DNA from: Sphingomonas natans | Lineage (GTDB): Bacteria > Pseudomonadota > Alphaproteobacteria > Sphingomonadales > Sphingomonadaceae | Length of the DNA: 64,000 nucleotides | Assembly: GCF_030546695.1 (NCBI RefSeq) | Contig: NZ_JAUOTP010000003.1 | Location: 310,001 to 374,000 of the forward strand | Reading direction: 5' to 3' | Shown: positions 54,081 through 63,391 of the stretch, piece by piece | How positions within the stretch are numbered: the first letter of the stretch is position 1 | How the letters are laid out: each line of letters starts with the position of its first letter | Notes under the pieces: generated by a model | Databases searched by the model: none | Seen by the model: only the letters and a program-made list of their open reading frames with translations | Told to the model about the DNA's origin: nothing | Made by a program: the position numbers and the translations under genes

Positions 54081-54403
54081 GCGTCGCCTCCGTCGCCGTT
54101 CTTCGTCGAGGGGGACTGACCATCTCTTGGCGCTGACGCCGCCTGGAATTCGCGGTCGGTACGGTTCTTGATGCGCCAGTAGCGGATGGTGATGGCGACA
54201 GCCTGCACGGCAACGCCCGCGACAATCAGGACCATCGCTGGGTGGAGACGAACGAGGAGATCGACACCGGCGACGGAGAGCGCGGCCGCGCCATTCCAGA
54301 GCATCGTCTTGATGCGCAGCTTGCGTAACGGCGCCGACTCCGGTGCCGGCCGATAGGCAGTCCACGCGGCCTTGATGCCGCTAGGCGACAGCATCGAGAT
54401 CAC
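54077..54403 (-). CDS. 108-aa two-span membrane protein
   Basis: Starts MISMLSPSGIKAAWTAYRPA. Two hydrophobic segments (WNGAAALSVAGVDLLVRL, HPAMVLIVAGVAVQAVAITI) and a charged tail. It sits between traW and traU with 4-nt overlaps. F-type operons often carry small membrane genes here, but no known name fits. Confidence 0.65.
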   Translation of the reverse strand: MISMLSPSGIKAAWTAYRPAPESAPLRKLRIKTMLWNGAAALSVAGVDLLVRLHPAMVLIVAGVAVQAVAITIRYWRIKNRTDREFQAASAPRDGQSPSTKNGDGGDA

Positions 54404-55041
54404 GCCCCTTCTCCCCGGCTCGAAGGGACGGGCAACTCGGTGACCTTCAACACCCGGCCCGCGGGTTCGACGATGGCCGGCACGTGGGTGATCCCGAACT
54501 TGCCCGTCAGTTTACCGCCCTGATCGAAGAAGAGGCGGCGTTGCGTGCTATCCATGAGCGCAAGCGGCGCGCCCTTCACCAGGATGACCTTGGCATTGAG
54601 CGCCGACGTAGAGCCCACCGCCCAGCGAACCTGCGCCGGATCGTCACCGTCAATGAAGACCAGGCTCGCGCGCATCTGAACCATGTCGAGCGGATTGACG
54701 CGCGTGCCCTTGGCGATGATCCGCCGGCCGCGGCCGTCATTGATATCCTGCTGCACCGTGATCGTGGGGTCGAACGTCCAGGATCGACGTTGACGCACGA
54801 TGGTCACACCCCCGACGGGCACCGGTCGCCGTACGCGCATGTCGGCCTTGCGCTGCATGTCCTGTTGCATGGCCGCAATGCGACCACTCGCCTGGGCCGA
54901 GCGTAGCCGCGCCTCGATAACGCGCAGGAGATCCACTTCGATGACCGGAAAGGTCGCGCCCTGCTGGCCATAGTCTTTCGCGCTCGCCGGAATTGGCGAG
55001 CAAGCCGCGAGGATCAGAACGAGGCGAGCGGCCTGGGTCAC
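54400..55041 (-). CDS. traW: Type-F pilus assembly protein TraW
   Basis: 213 aa from GTG 55041. Signal segment LVLILAACSPIPASA; then KDYGQQGATFPVIEVDLLRV and RRSWTFDPTITVQQDINDGR, both TraW hallmarks, and VPAIVEPAGRVLKVTELPV. Periplasmic partner of TrbC. The GTG overlaps the upstream peptidase stop. Confidence 0.92.
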   Translation of the reverse strand: MTQAARLVLILAACSPIPASAKDYGQQGATFPVIEVDLLRVIEARLRSAQASGRIAAMQQDMQRKADMRVRRPVPVGGVTIVRQRRSWTFDPTITVQQDINDGRGRRIIAKGTRVNPLDMVQMRASLVFIDGDDPAQVRWAVGSTSALNAKVILVKGAPLALMDSTQRRLFFDQGGKLTGKFGITHVPAIVEPAGRVLKVTELPVPSSRGEGA

Positions 55042-55598
55042 AGGATCGGCGTCGCTGTACCGATGACCCGGTTGCGGCAGATCCATCCGATCTGCGCATA
55101 CCGGCTGTCGAAGCCGTCTTTATGCGGCGTCCCCACGAACATGCAGCCGATGGGGATCTTTCCGACCGGTCCGAGCGCCAGCGGCTCCCCCAGCCGTGAG
55201 ACAGGCTTGGCCACCGCAACCTTCACACCGTTGACGAAGAAGGTCCGATTCACGCGGGTGACGGAGTCGCCGCCAACGCCCCAGACATATTTGTTGAACA
55301 TAGGCGGCCGCCTCCCGAAGTGGCGAAGCACCAGCGGCGTGCGCGGCGGATCGAACGAGACGAGCTGCCCCTTCCCCGGAACCCGACCGCGTTCGATCAG
55401 GAAGGCCCAATACGGCAAGCTCTCGGTCGCATTGATCAGGAAGGCGTGACGGTCACGCCAACCCGCTACAGCGTTATACCCGCCCCAGACGACGGCCAGG
55501 CCGGCCAGGATCGAGTACCACCGCCGCCGCTTCGGCGTCCAAAACTGGAACGGCGCGAAGGCTGTCGACACATCGGTGAGGGCATCAGCGCTGGCCAT
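55038..55598 (-). CDS. S26-family signal peptidase TraF/TrhF type
   Basis: 186 aa from ATG 55598. One N-terminal membrane segment (WYSILAGLAVVWGGYNAVAG). Nucleophile Ser in NATESLPYWAFLI; candidate Lys in FNKYVWGVGGDSV; the end region PIGCMFVGTPHKDGFDSRYA is typical of TraF/TrhF peptidases that process pilin or relatives. It starts inside the end of trbI (14-nt overlap). Confidence 0.88.
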   Translation of the reverse strand: MASADALTDVSTAFAPFQFWTPKRRRWYSILAGLAVVWGGYNAVAGWRDRHAFLINATESLPYWAFLIERGRVPGKGQLVSFDPPRTPLVLRHFGRRPPMFNKYVWGVGGDSVTRVNRTFFVNGVKVAVAKPVSRLGEPLALGPVGKIPIGCMFVGTPHKDGFDSRYAQIGWICRNRVIGTATPIL

Positions 55599-56193
55599 CG
55601 AATGACCCTTGCGCAGAGGTGGGATCAGGCGACTGAGCAGGGGGTGCCAGTTGATCCGGCGCCGGCGAAGGGGCGGCAGGAGCCTCGTTCGCCGGCGTTG
55701 GCGCCACGGGAAAGGAGGGCATGACGATCGCAGTCGGCGAGGCACTCGCGGCAGACGGTGCGAGGCCCATCGCCTTCTCTACGGCCGCCTTCACGACGGG
55801 CGTGGCGTCGGGGATCGAACGCCCGACTACGGCTTCTGACACCAGAACCGGCGTGCCGTTCGCGCCAAGCCTCGTAACTGCCATCTGAACGGCGTCGAGG
55901 TAGGCCTTCGTCTTCCGCGCCGTCTCTTCCGGCGTGCCACCGCGCCGCGATTCAGACAGCACGAAGTCGGTAATCAGACCTTGCAAGCTGACCGAGACCA
56001 GCTGCCGCTTTTCGAGCGCAAGGATCTTCTTGGTCTGCCAGATATTCCACGCGAGGAGCAGTGCGAACGCCGCGACGACCGCGATCGAGGTCACTCTAAA
56101 GCCGGCAAACGTCCGGGGCTGGCGCGCGAGCGGTTGATCCGTTTCCGGATCCTCGGTGGCCCATTCGGTGCGCGGAGGGTTCAGGGCGTTCAC
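55585..56193 (-). CDS. trbI: Type-F assembly protein TrbI
   Basis: 202 aa from GTG 56193, overlapping the upstream stop. One membrane span (VTSIAVVAAFALLLAWNIW), then KILALEKRQLVSVSLQGLIT and RKTKAYLDAVQMAVTRLG, as in F TrbI. The C-terminal 70 residues are Pro/Ala-rich, longer than in F. In F, TrbI affects pilus retraction. Confidence 0.85.
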   Translation of the reverse strand: MNALNPPRTEWATEDPETDQPLARQPRTFAGFRVTSIAVVAAFALLLAWNIWQTKKILALEKRQLVSVSLQGLITDFVLSESRRGGTPEETARKTKAYLDAVQMAVTRLGANGTPVLVSEAVVGRSIPDATPVVKAAVEKAMGLAPSAASASPTAIVMPSFPVAPTPANEAPAAPSPAPDQLAPPAQSPDPTSAQGSFDGQR

Positions 56194-56576
56194 CGGCGAG
56201 GTCCTTCGACAAGCTCTTTGCGGAGGCGGGTGACGAAGCGGGGCAGACGGACCGCGAAGATGATCACGGCAATGATCCAAAAGCCCCACACGAGCTGGTG
56301 CTGAAAGGCCGCGCGCCGACCGAGATCGGCGGCGACATAGCGAGATGCCAAATTGTTCAGATGGCTGAAGAACACGTCGATATCGCCGTGGCTGATGACC
56401 AGAAACATCGCGACGACACAGCCGAGGAGCGCGAGCACGTTGCCGATCGTCCAGCACGAAAGCGCGATCGCCAGATACGCGGCGTCAGCGCCAAGGCGCT
56501 TCAGCGGCAAACGACGCAGGAGCGGCGGTACGAACGGGAGTTCCTGTTGCCTGCGCTCATTCTGCAGCGATGGCAT
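56190..56576 (-). CDS. 128-aa two-span membrane protein
   Basis: Starts MPSLQNERRQQELPFVPPLL. Membrane spans are AALS-type LAIALSCWTIGNVLALLGCV and LVWGFWIIAVIIFAVRLP. It overlaps traC by 20 nt and trbI by 4 nt. Unknown; it holds the place where F carries trbI-linked small genes. Confidence 0.65.
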   Translation of the reverse strand: MPSLQNERRQQELPFVPPLLRRLPLKRLGADAAYLAIALSCWTIGNVLALLGCVVAMFLVISHGDIDVFFSHLNNLASRYVAADLGRRAAFQHQLVWGFWIIAVIIFAVRLPRFVTRLRKELVEGPRR

Positions 56577-59112
56577 AGGGTACCTCCTGCGTTGGAAAGG
56601 CGATCGCCTCGACCGCCTCGGCGACCGACTTGCCCTGGCGGGTCATGCGATCGATCCGCGCGAACGTGTCGGGGGAGGACGAGAAAACGGTGGCCGAGAA
56701 AGGATCGAGGCAGAGCCGGCCGACCGCCTGCACGTCCGGACCCTTGATGAAAGCTTCCGAATATTCGACGCCGTTGCGCTTCAGCGACCGGATCACGCTC
56801 TCGGTCGCGCTGTCCATTTCAAGTCGCTCATGCTTCTTGAAATCGGCAATCGTCTCAGGCTTCTGCTGGAGGATCACCATCCAGTCTGAGTTCTCGAGCG
56901 CGGCCTTCGCGCCGTCGGATTTGTAATAGTCGTTGAGAGACTGGGTCGCGGTGGCGAGCGCGCCGCCATATTTGCGGCAGGTGCGCGCGTAGACCTCGAC
57001 GAAGTCCGCCATCGAACCGCCCTTGAGCATCTGCCAGGCCTCGTCGATCAGCAGCAGTTTCTTCACCGACCGCGACGTGTGCGTCATCATCTGCGTGGTC
57101 ATGAACATGATCGCGGTGAGAACCACGGAACGCAGTTCCTCGCGCGTCGAGAGATCCGAAAGCTCAAAGCAGGTGAAATCTGCTTCCAGCTTGAGCGTCG
57201 CCTGGCCCGCGAAAAATCCGCCGTAGGTGCCGCCGGTCAAGAACGGCCGCATTGCGGTCGCCAAGGCCGCCGCGACCGGATCGCCTTCATCAAGCAGCGC
57301 CCTGGCCACGTCGTTCACCGTGCCGCTCTGGGCCTGCTCGTTCCAGACCCTGTTGACCGCGCCGTCGATCAGGCCACGCTCGGTATCGTTGAGCTTGTCG
57401 ATGAAGCGACACATCTGTCCGACCATGCTCTTGAGCATCGCCATCGAGTCGAGCTTGTAATCCTCGTCTTCGGCGGCGCGGGCCGCGTCGATCATCGAAA
57501 ACGGGTTGATGCAGAAGCCCGATTTCATCGTGAACTCGATGAACGCGCCGCCCTGGATCAGCACGCTGTTCATGAAGGATCGGCCGTCATCGATCACGAC
57601 CACCTTGGCGCCAGCGCCGACGAGCGCTGCGCACTTCTCCTGCAGGAAAACCGACTTGCCAGAACCGGATTTGCCCATGATCGCGACGTTGTGGTTGCCG
57701 GCCTTGTTCTCGAACGGCGACCAGAAAAATGGCTGCCCTCGGCGTCCAAGCAGCAGCAGGTGCGGAATCGGGCCACCGAGATACTCGCCTTGTAGCGGCG
57801 CGATGTTGGCTGCGGTCGATGAGAGAAACGTACGCAGCCGCTTCAGGCGTTTGAGATCCGTATCGAGACCGTCGGCGAGCGTCAGCGGGAGCGCGGCTAG
57901 CAGCCCCTGGATTTGGAGGAATCGCTCGTCGGCGAGATCCCAACCGGCCGACTTATACATCGACTTGAGGGTGCGCTCGTTGCGATCACCCTCCCCGTCC
58001 GGCGAAAAGACCGTGACGCCGTAGAAGACCTGGACGAGCTTACGCCCTTCCTTGAGCTGGTCCTGGACGTGCTGCCACTCCGCTGACTGCTGCCGGATAT
58101 TCGGAATGAAACGCGCACCTTTCGAATCCGCAAGGCTCGTCGTGCGAACGAACTTGAATCCCGCGCTTGCGACACTCGCCTCGGTGTCGGGCACGACGAC
58201 GCAGAGAAACGTCGCCGCAGGGCACGGCATTCGGAGCTTGTCGGTGAACATGTCGCCGATCAGCCGCGAGCATTCCCAAGGCTGCCACCGCAGCGGAAAA
58301 TTCTTCACGCCGAAGTGGCGGATGTCGAAATGGTCCGGGTACACTTCTCCAATCTCGGAGACCCCGTTGTCCTCTCCCCCGGTTGGACGAAATCGCTCCG
58401 TCCGAAGGCGGAGGCGGTTCTCCTCGACAACGAGCTCGATATCCCGGCGGATGCACTGGTCGGCGATCGGATCATACTCGTTATACTCGACCGCATCGTC
58501 CTCGGCGGACGTCGTCGGCGAGGTCAGGTCATCCACGAGGCCGATGAGTTCGACCGGGGTGACGTCGCGGATGTCGAGGTTGATCGAGCGCAATGCCGCT
58601 CCGAGGCTTTCCCGGATCGACACAAGGTCGGACCGTCCGACCGAACTCCCAGTCGAGGCGCCGACCGAGATGAACACGCGGTAATTGCGCGTGTGAAACG
58701 GAGCATCGTTGCTCAGGCTGTTCCACACGCCATCGAGCAGGAGGTCGGTGCGATAGCGGGCCATCCGCTCAAATATGCCGCCCTGGTCGTACCGGGGACC
58801 AAACCAGCGGCCGACGAGCGGCGCAATGCGTGGGCTCGACCAGGACAGGAACTGCAGGCACGTTCCCTTCGGCAAGCCTTCGGAGAGGAACTGGGTGATG
58901 ATCTCGGCCGAGCGCTCATCGCCTCCCATCATCGGGGGAATTTCAACGATGAAGCCGTTGCTGGCACGGTTGACGTAGAGCCGATCCTTCTGATCGTAGA
59001 TGCGCCACGGCATGAACTGCGACAGCATTGCAAGATCGATGACCGGGCGGCTCCGCTCGGGCTCGGCCTTGCCGCCGAACAACCGCGACGCGATTTTTGC
59101 GGCAACGCTCAT
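56557..59112 (-). CDS. traC: TraC secretion ATPase (VirB4 family)
   Basis: 851 aa. Walker A GKSGSGKS in NHNVAIMGKSGSGKSVFLQ; Walker B KKLLLIDEAWQML; also ATATQSLNDYY. The N-terminal domain (IYDQKDRLYVNRASNGFIVE) is typical of TraC. It powers pilus assembly at the inner membrane. Length equals the family norm. It overlaps traV by 4 nt. Confidence 0.95.
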   Translation of the reverse strand: MSVAAKIASRLFGGKAEPERSRPVIDLAMLSQFMPWRIYDQKDRLYVNRASNGFIVEIPPMMGGDERSAEIITQFLSEGLPKGTCLQFLSWSSPRIAPLVGRWFGPRYDQGGIFERMARYRTDLLLDGVWNSLSNDAPFHTRNYRVFISVGASTGSSVGRSDLVSIRESLGAALRSINLDIRDVTPVELIGLVDDLTSPTTSAEDDAVEYNEYDPIADQCIRRDIELVVEENRLRLRTERFRPTGGEDNGVSEIGEVYPDHFDIRHFGVKNFPLRWQPWECSRLIGDMFTDKLRMPCPAATFLCVVVPDTEASVASAGFKFVRTTSLADSKGARFIPNIRQQSAEWQHVQDQLKEGRKLVQVFYGVTVFSPDGEGDRNERTLKSMYKSAGWDLADERFLQIQGLLAALPLTLADGLDTDLKRLKRLRTFLSSTAANIAPLQGEYLGGPIPHLLLLGRRGQPFFWSPFENKAGNHNVAIMGKSGSGKSVFLQEKCAALVGAGAKVVVIDDGRSFMNSVLIQGGAFIEFTMKSGFCINPFSMIDAARAAEDEDYKLDSMAMLKSMVGQMCRFIDKLNDTERGLIDGAVNRVWNEQAQSGTVNDVARALLDEGDPVAAALATAMRPFLTGGTYGGFFAGQATLKLEADFTCFELSDLSTREELRSVVLTAIMFMTTQMMTHTSRSVKKLLLIDEAWQMLKGGSMADFVEVYARTCRKYGGALATATQSLNDYYKSDGAKAALENSDWMVILQQKPETIADFKKHERLEMDSATESVIRSLKRNGVEYSEAFIKGPDVQAVGRLCLDPFSATVFSSSPDTFARIDRMTRQGKSVAEAVEAIAFPTQEVPYAIAAE

Positions 59113-60050
59113 TGGGGGCGTCCTTCACTGGGGGCTGGTTCGCCGCCCACGGTTGCGATCGGATCAGTGGTGGGTACGGGCGCGATTTCTGCGGGTTGCG
59201 ATCCTTCGTCCGTAGCCGGGGCTCGGAAGGCGACGCGGGCAAGCTGTTGCTGGGAAGGGGATGACGTATGCTGCGCCGCGCCGACCTGCGCGCGGTCCAG
59301 TCCAAGCACACGCCGGGAACCGACGCCGCGCCTCCCTGATGCTCGCTGCAGTGCCGCGGTGGACCGAGGCGCCCCGATCCGGTGCCCCGCCTTTGCCGCG
59401 GCGATGGCTTCGGCAGTCGGCGCTCCTTCGCTGCCGACGGGAACAGTGCTGGATGCGGTCGGAGCCGCACCATATTCGAGCTGCGGCATCGGCGCTGCCT
59501 CAAGCGAAGCCGCGACTTCGCGCAGCCCGACGGGCGCGCCAACAGCACCCGTCAGCGTGGCCGCTGGGGTTCCGGACGCCTCGGCCATCGCGTCTCCGAC
59601 CTTCGACCCGGTCTTTAGCGTCGCCGTCTTCCGCTCAGTCCTGGCCGACGCCGCGAGCTCGCCCTTGGGCGAGCGTGCGGCGATTGTTTCCGGGCCTGGA
59701 ACCCAACCACCGCGCTCCACGACGACGCGCGCAACCGCTTCGTCGCGGTAGATCCCCGTGCCATCGGTGTGCGCCGGAAACACGACCTTGAGGACGCGGT
59801 CGCTGGTTCGAACCGGTACGCCGTCACCAACACCGGCATAGAAAATTCGCGCATTATCGGTCGCCGTGCCGTCGATGGCGGTCGTTGTAGCGCCCAGACT
59901 GTTCACCGCCTGCGCGTCGATCGAGGTCATCGGCGCACAGGTGCCACCTGGTGCTTTGCAGTCGAACGAGCCTTTGATGTTGCCGCCGAGCGTCGTGCAA
60001 CCCGTAAGCCCGACCATCGCGAAAAGGAGCAGTGGGACAGTTCGCTTCAC
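59109..60050 (-). CDS. traV: Outer-membrane lipoprotein TraV
   Basis: 313 aa from GTG 60050 with GAGGAG upstream. Lipobox VGLTGCTTLGG, then GSFDCKAPGGTCAPMTSI, the TraV Cys pair. The C-terminal 170 residues are Ala/Pro/Ser-rich and probably span the periplasm. TraV anchors TraK and TraB in the outer-membrane core. Longer than F TraV (about 170 aa). Confidence 0.9.
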   Translation of the reverse strand: MKRTVPLLLFAMVGLTGCTTLGGNIKGSFDCKAPGGTCAPMTSIDAQAVNSLGATTTAIDGTATDNARIFYAGVGDGVPVRTSDRVLKVVFPAHTDGTGIYRDEAVARVVVERGGWVPGPETIAARSPKGELAASARTERKTATLKTGSKVGDAMAEASGTPAATLTGAVGAPVGLREVAASLEAAPMPQLEYGAAPTASSTVPVGSEGAPTAEAIAAAKAGHRIGAPRSTAALQRASGRRGVGSRRVLGLDRAQVGAAQHTSSPSQQQLARVAFRAPATDEGSQPAEIAPVPTTDPIATVGGEPAPSEGRPQ

Positions 60051-60061
60051 GAGACCTCTCC

Positions 60062-60169
60062 TCAAATAAGCATGTCGATGACGGCGGCGAGCGCAGCGGC
60101 CGCGAGCACGAGAAGCGGCCGGCAAATGAGGCCGAGCAGCGCACCGCCCAGAACCAGACCACCCAGCAT
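60062..60169 (-). CDS. 35-aa small membrane protein
   Basis: MLGGLVLGGALLGLICRPLL then VLAAAALAAVIDMLI: almost wholly hydrophobic. The ATG shares one base with the dsbC stop, and traV follows after 11 nt. Tight packing supports a real small gene between dsbC and traV. Confidence 0.5.
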   Translation of the reverse strand: MLGGLVLGGALLGLICRPLLVLAAAALAAVIDMLI

Positions 60170-61017
60170 CAGGCCGCGCCTCCCTTGGCGAACCAGGCGA
60201 GCACCGGCGCCGCGCGATACCCATCGATGACGGCACCGTCGTTGGCGCGCACGATCACCGGCGTTCCGTCGAAGCCGTTCTTCCGCGCGAACGCCTCGTT
60301 CGCATCGAGACCGCTGGTGTTGCACTTGGGCGACCTCTTCGGTGCCTCGCCATTATAGGCGGCGTGCAGCGCAGCCACGGGATCCTTGGCGCAGTAAACC
60401 GCCTCGGAGATGGCGCGCGAATTGAGGATCGAGATCGGCCGCTCCTCGATCGACATGCCCAGCTTCTGCAGCTCGCCGGACATCGCCTTGCAGTAGCCAC
60501 AGTGAAAGTCGGTGAAGACGACGAGCTTGGGACCGCCAGGCTTACCCCAGCGGATTGCACCCGCCGCAGGCAGCTCGCCGAGATCTACATTGTGCCGCCG
60601 TTCGGGCGCTGTGGGCGGATGCTCCAGACCGTCGTCCTCGGCGTCGGCGTGCGCGGATCCGCGCACGAGCGCGTCCGGCGAGAGCTCAAGCAGGCGAGCG
60701 GCGGTCAGATCCTGCTGGGTCTTCATGTCGTAGACCCGCCCGATCACAAGATAGCGCGCGCTTGCGTCGGTATAGAACACGTTGGCGCCGGCCGTGACCT
60801 CGCAAATACCGGCGAGTTTGTCGCAATCGACCCGCGAGATCTTCGTCTTGGGCAGGCGCGCCGCGATCGCCCGGCTAACCGCGGCGGTGTCGAGCTGGCC
60901 GGTCCGCGCGCCGGCGTCGGCGCCTGCGTAAAGCAGAGCGGCGCCTACCACGCCGGCCACGCCAAGGCCGAGCTTGCCCATATGATCGCGGGCAAGGCGA
61001 GTGATCCGGCCGTTCAT
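60169..61017 (-). CDS. dsbC: DsbC-like disulfide isomerase
   Basis: 282 aa. N-terminal membrane/signal segment (LGLGVAGVVGAALLYAGADA); dimer domain; thioredoxin fold with VVFTDFHCGYCKAMSGEL (CGYC) and DGTPVIVRANDGAVIDGY. It would shuffle disulfides in Cys-rich TraN, TraU and TraH. It overlaps traB by 4 nt. Confidence 0.9.
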   Translation of the reverse strand: MNGRITRLARDHMGKLGLGVAGVVGAALLYAGADAGARTGQLDTAAVSRAIAARLPKTKISRVDCDKLAGICEVTAGANVFYTDASARYLVIGRVYDMKTQQDLTAARLLELSPDALVRGSAHADAEDDGLEHPPTAPERRHNVDLGELPAAGAIRWGKPGGPKLVVFTDFHCGYCKAMSGELQKLGMSIEERPISILNSRAISEAVYCAKDPVAALHAAYNGEAPKRSPKCNTSGLDANEAFARKNGFDGTPVIVRANDGAVIDGYRAAPVLAWFAKGGAA

Positions 61018-62582
61018 CGCGGCGTCCGGACATAGGCGCCGTCGAGAAAGACGATCTCGACGTTCACGCCGGTCGGCATCTCAATAATGGGCTGATACTG
61101 CTCGGCGCGTTCGATGAGATATTTCGAGACCATGTCGCCTGCCTCGGCAACGCCGTTGCCGAGCCCGCCCTTGACGATCTCTCCGGCACCGAGCTCTTCG
61201 CGCTTGCCATTGGTCGAGACCTGCACCCCCGTCAGCGCAGCGTTGGTATTGGCGGCAAAGCCGCGGCCAAAGCCTCCTGCTATGCCCGCCAAGAGAGCCT
61301 GTCCGACCAAGGAGCCCTCGCGACTGACAACGCGTCCGCGAACCCCGGCCTTGCCCGCGAAGCTGATGAACCCTTTGACTTCCGAGACGGCCACGCGCCC
61401 GCCAGGCTGATCGCAGGTCATCTTCGCAAGCTTCACGTAAACTTTCTCGGCCGAGAGATCGCCGCGCGCAGCCCCGTTGATCACGCAGCCCTCTATCCGG
61501 GTGGTGAGCACCCGCCCCGACTGCACGACGGAGCGCGCCGGCCCGGTGATGCGCAGCACCACCGGGAGCGGATCGGTTTGGCTGTTGACCCCGGCGCTCG
61601 CATCCACGCCGACAATGACCTTCGCTGGCGCGTAGCTATTGGGCGGCAGATATTCGGGACTGTCCTCGACCACGACGGGTGACGTTTCCGGATGCGCGGA
61701 GCCCGAACCGCCGCCGCTGCCCGCGACCGCCTTTTCGAAGCTGATCACTTTGACTTCGGCGGGTGTCAGGGCTTGCGCCATTCCTTGCGGACCGAACGAC
61801 GCGGTCTGCATGTCATAGCCGCCCGCCTGTCCGTAGGTCGGTCCGCTCGCGCGGAATGGATCAGCCGAGGGAGCGGCTGCGGAGCCGCTGGCAGAGTTGC
61901 CCGACCGCAGGCTCTGATTCTCGGTTTCGTAAGCGGCGATCACCTTCTGACCGTTGTTGCGGATGTCGAGGTTTTGCGCCTTGAGCTGCTCGATCTGATC
62001 CTGAAGTTGGGCGACGCGGCCGGATTCGCCTTCGAGCTGCTTTATCCGGCCATCCTGCATGTTGAGCCGGGTCGACGACTGGGCCATCCAGGTCTTGTTG
62101 TCCTCGACCTTGTTGACCATCGCGTCAGTCGAGATCGGCACCTCCTGCCGGCCGTCGACGTTGGGGTCGAGACCCTTCTTCTTGTTGTCGCCACCAGTGA
62201 CGAACATCGTCGCCGCGAGCAGCATCACGCCGGCGCCGGCCGCCAGAAGGACCTGCTGACGACGCTTGGTTTTCTCGTTTACGCCGTCGAGCGGGTTGCC
62301 TCTCGCTCCAGGGGCGCGGGCACCATCGGCGGAACGATCGCCGGGACCGCTGACGCCCGGCCGCCGGCGTGCACCAAAGCCTGGGCGGGCCCTTGCCGAA
62401 GTCGGGGGTATTGCGGTGTCCTCGAAGCGGTCGCCGCCGGCGGCCCCGTCAGGCGATGCGGAATGCTCCCGATCCTCAGCGGCGGCGCCGAACCGCGGCG
62501 AGTTCGCCGAGCGCTCCGGTCCACCATCCGGGACGCCGCCGTCCGGAGCGTTCTCGTCCTCGTTTTCAGGAGTATCCGACAT
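61014..62582 (-). CDS. traB: Conjugal core protein TraB
   Basis: 522 aa from ATG 62582. A disordered acidic N-terminus, one membrane span (VLLAAGAGVMLLAATMFVTG), a coiled coil (RIKQLEGESGRVAQLQDQIE), a Gly/Pro spacer and the TrbI/VirB10-like barrel (RGRVVSREGSLVGQALLAGI, EIVFLDGAYV). It bridges inner and outer membranes. ATG shares a base with the traK stop. Confidence 0.93.
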   Translation of the reverse strand: MSDTPENEDENAPDGGVPDGGPERSANSPRFGAAAEDREHSASPDGAAGGDRFEDTAIPPTSARARPGFGARRRPGVSGPGDRSADGARAPGARGNPLDGVNEKTKRRQQVLLAAGAGVMLLAATMFVTGGDNKKKGLDPNVDGRQEVPISTDAMVNKVEDNKTWMAQSSTRLNMQDGRIKQLEGESGRVAQLQDQIEQLKAQNLDIRNNGQKVIAAYETENQSLRSGNSASGSAAAPSADPFRASGPTYGQAGGYDMQTASFGPQGMAQALTPAEVKVISFEKAVAGSGGGSGSAHPETSPVVVEDSPEYLPPNSYAPAKVIVGVDASAGVNSQTDPLPVVLRITGPARSVVQSGRVLTTRIEGCVINGAARGDLSAEKVYVKLAKMTCDQPGGRVAVSEVKGFISFAGKAGVRGRVVSREGSLVGQALLAGIAGGFGRGFAANTNAALTGVQVSTNGKREELGAGEIVKGGLGNGVAEAGDMVSKYLIERAEQYQPIIEMPTGVNVEIVFLDGAYVRTPR

Positions 62583-63391
62583 TATTGGTCTCCCCCATTC
62601 TGGCCGACCAGGTAGGCCGCGGTTGCTTGCCCTGGCGCGAGATCCGGCTGGCCGATCGTGACCGCGAGCGTGCCCTGTGGCGCGAGGTCGCCCTCGTGCA
62701 GCACCACGGGCTTCGCGCCGCGGTTCTCGATCCGCAGGACCTTTCCTTTGAGGGAGGCGCCGCGATATTCGGCGATCAGACGTACGGAGAGGTCGCCGAC
62801 CTTGGACGGTGCACTCGCAGGTTGGCGGATCTCGTAACCGTCCACAGATCCTTGGGTCGCCATAGCCTTGATGAGGCGAACGGCCGTGTCCTGGACCGGC
62901 GTCTGGTTCTCCCACTCCGCGGCCTTGGCGGTCGCCATCTGGGGATTGGTGACGAACACTTGCTGCGCTTCGACTGCGGCGATCGAACAGGCGAACTTGT
63001 ACACGTATCCCTTCTTGGAGGTCGCAAAGAAGCTGATCGATCTGGGGGCGTACGTCTCGGGAATGGCCACGTAGACATCGCCACGAATGGGCTCGTTCAC
63101 GACCGAAAAGTCGTTGAACTGTCCACCCGTCGAGACCTTGGTGACGGCCGCGATCTGGTCGCCGACGAGGCTGATCCGCGTCAGCTCGTTCTTGGCCACC
63201 GTACAATCAACGCGGGCGTTGTCGGCCGCAACCTTGTACTGATCGGCGAAAGCCGGGCTTGCCATCAAGAACAGGCCGGCACCGACGATCGCCAGCCCGA
63301 GCGGTCGGAAAAAGGTGTCGAAGATGCGCGAGGATCCGTACGCGACCAAGGTGGTGCCCGCACACAGCAGGCATAGCGGGGCGGACAGCAT
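62582..63391 (-). CDS. traK: TraK, outer-membrane core secretin-like protein
   Basis: 269 aa. Signal segment LGLAIVGAGLFLMASPAFA; then CTVAKNELTRISLVGDQIAA, GDVYVAIPETYAPRSISFFA and LRIENRGAKPVVLHEGDLAP, the VirB9-like TraK pattern. Start codon overlaps the traE stop by one base. Works with TraV and TraB. Confidence 0.92.
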   Translation of the reverse strand: MLSAPLCLLCAGTTLVAYGSSRIFDTFFRPLGLAIVGAGLFLMASPAFADQYKVAADNARVDCTVAKNELTRISLVGDQIAAVTKVSTGGQFNDFSVVNEPIRGDVYVAIPETYAPRSISFFATSKKGYVYKFACSIAAVEAQQVFVTNPQMATAKAAEWENQTPVQDTAVRLIKAMATQGSVDGYEIRQPASAPSKVGDLSVRLIAEYRGASLKGKVLRIENRGAKPVVLHEGDLAPQGTLAVTIGQPDLAPGQATAAYLVGQNGGDQ

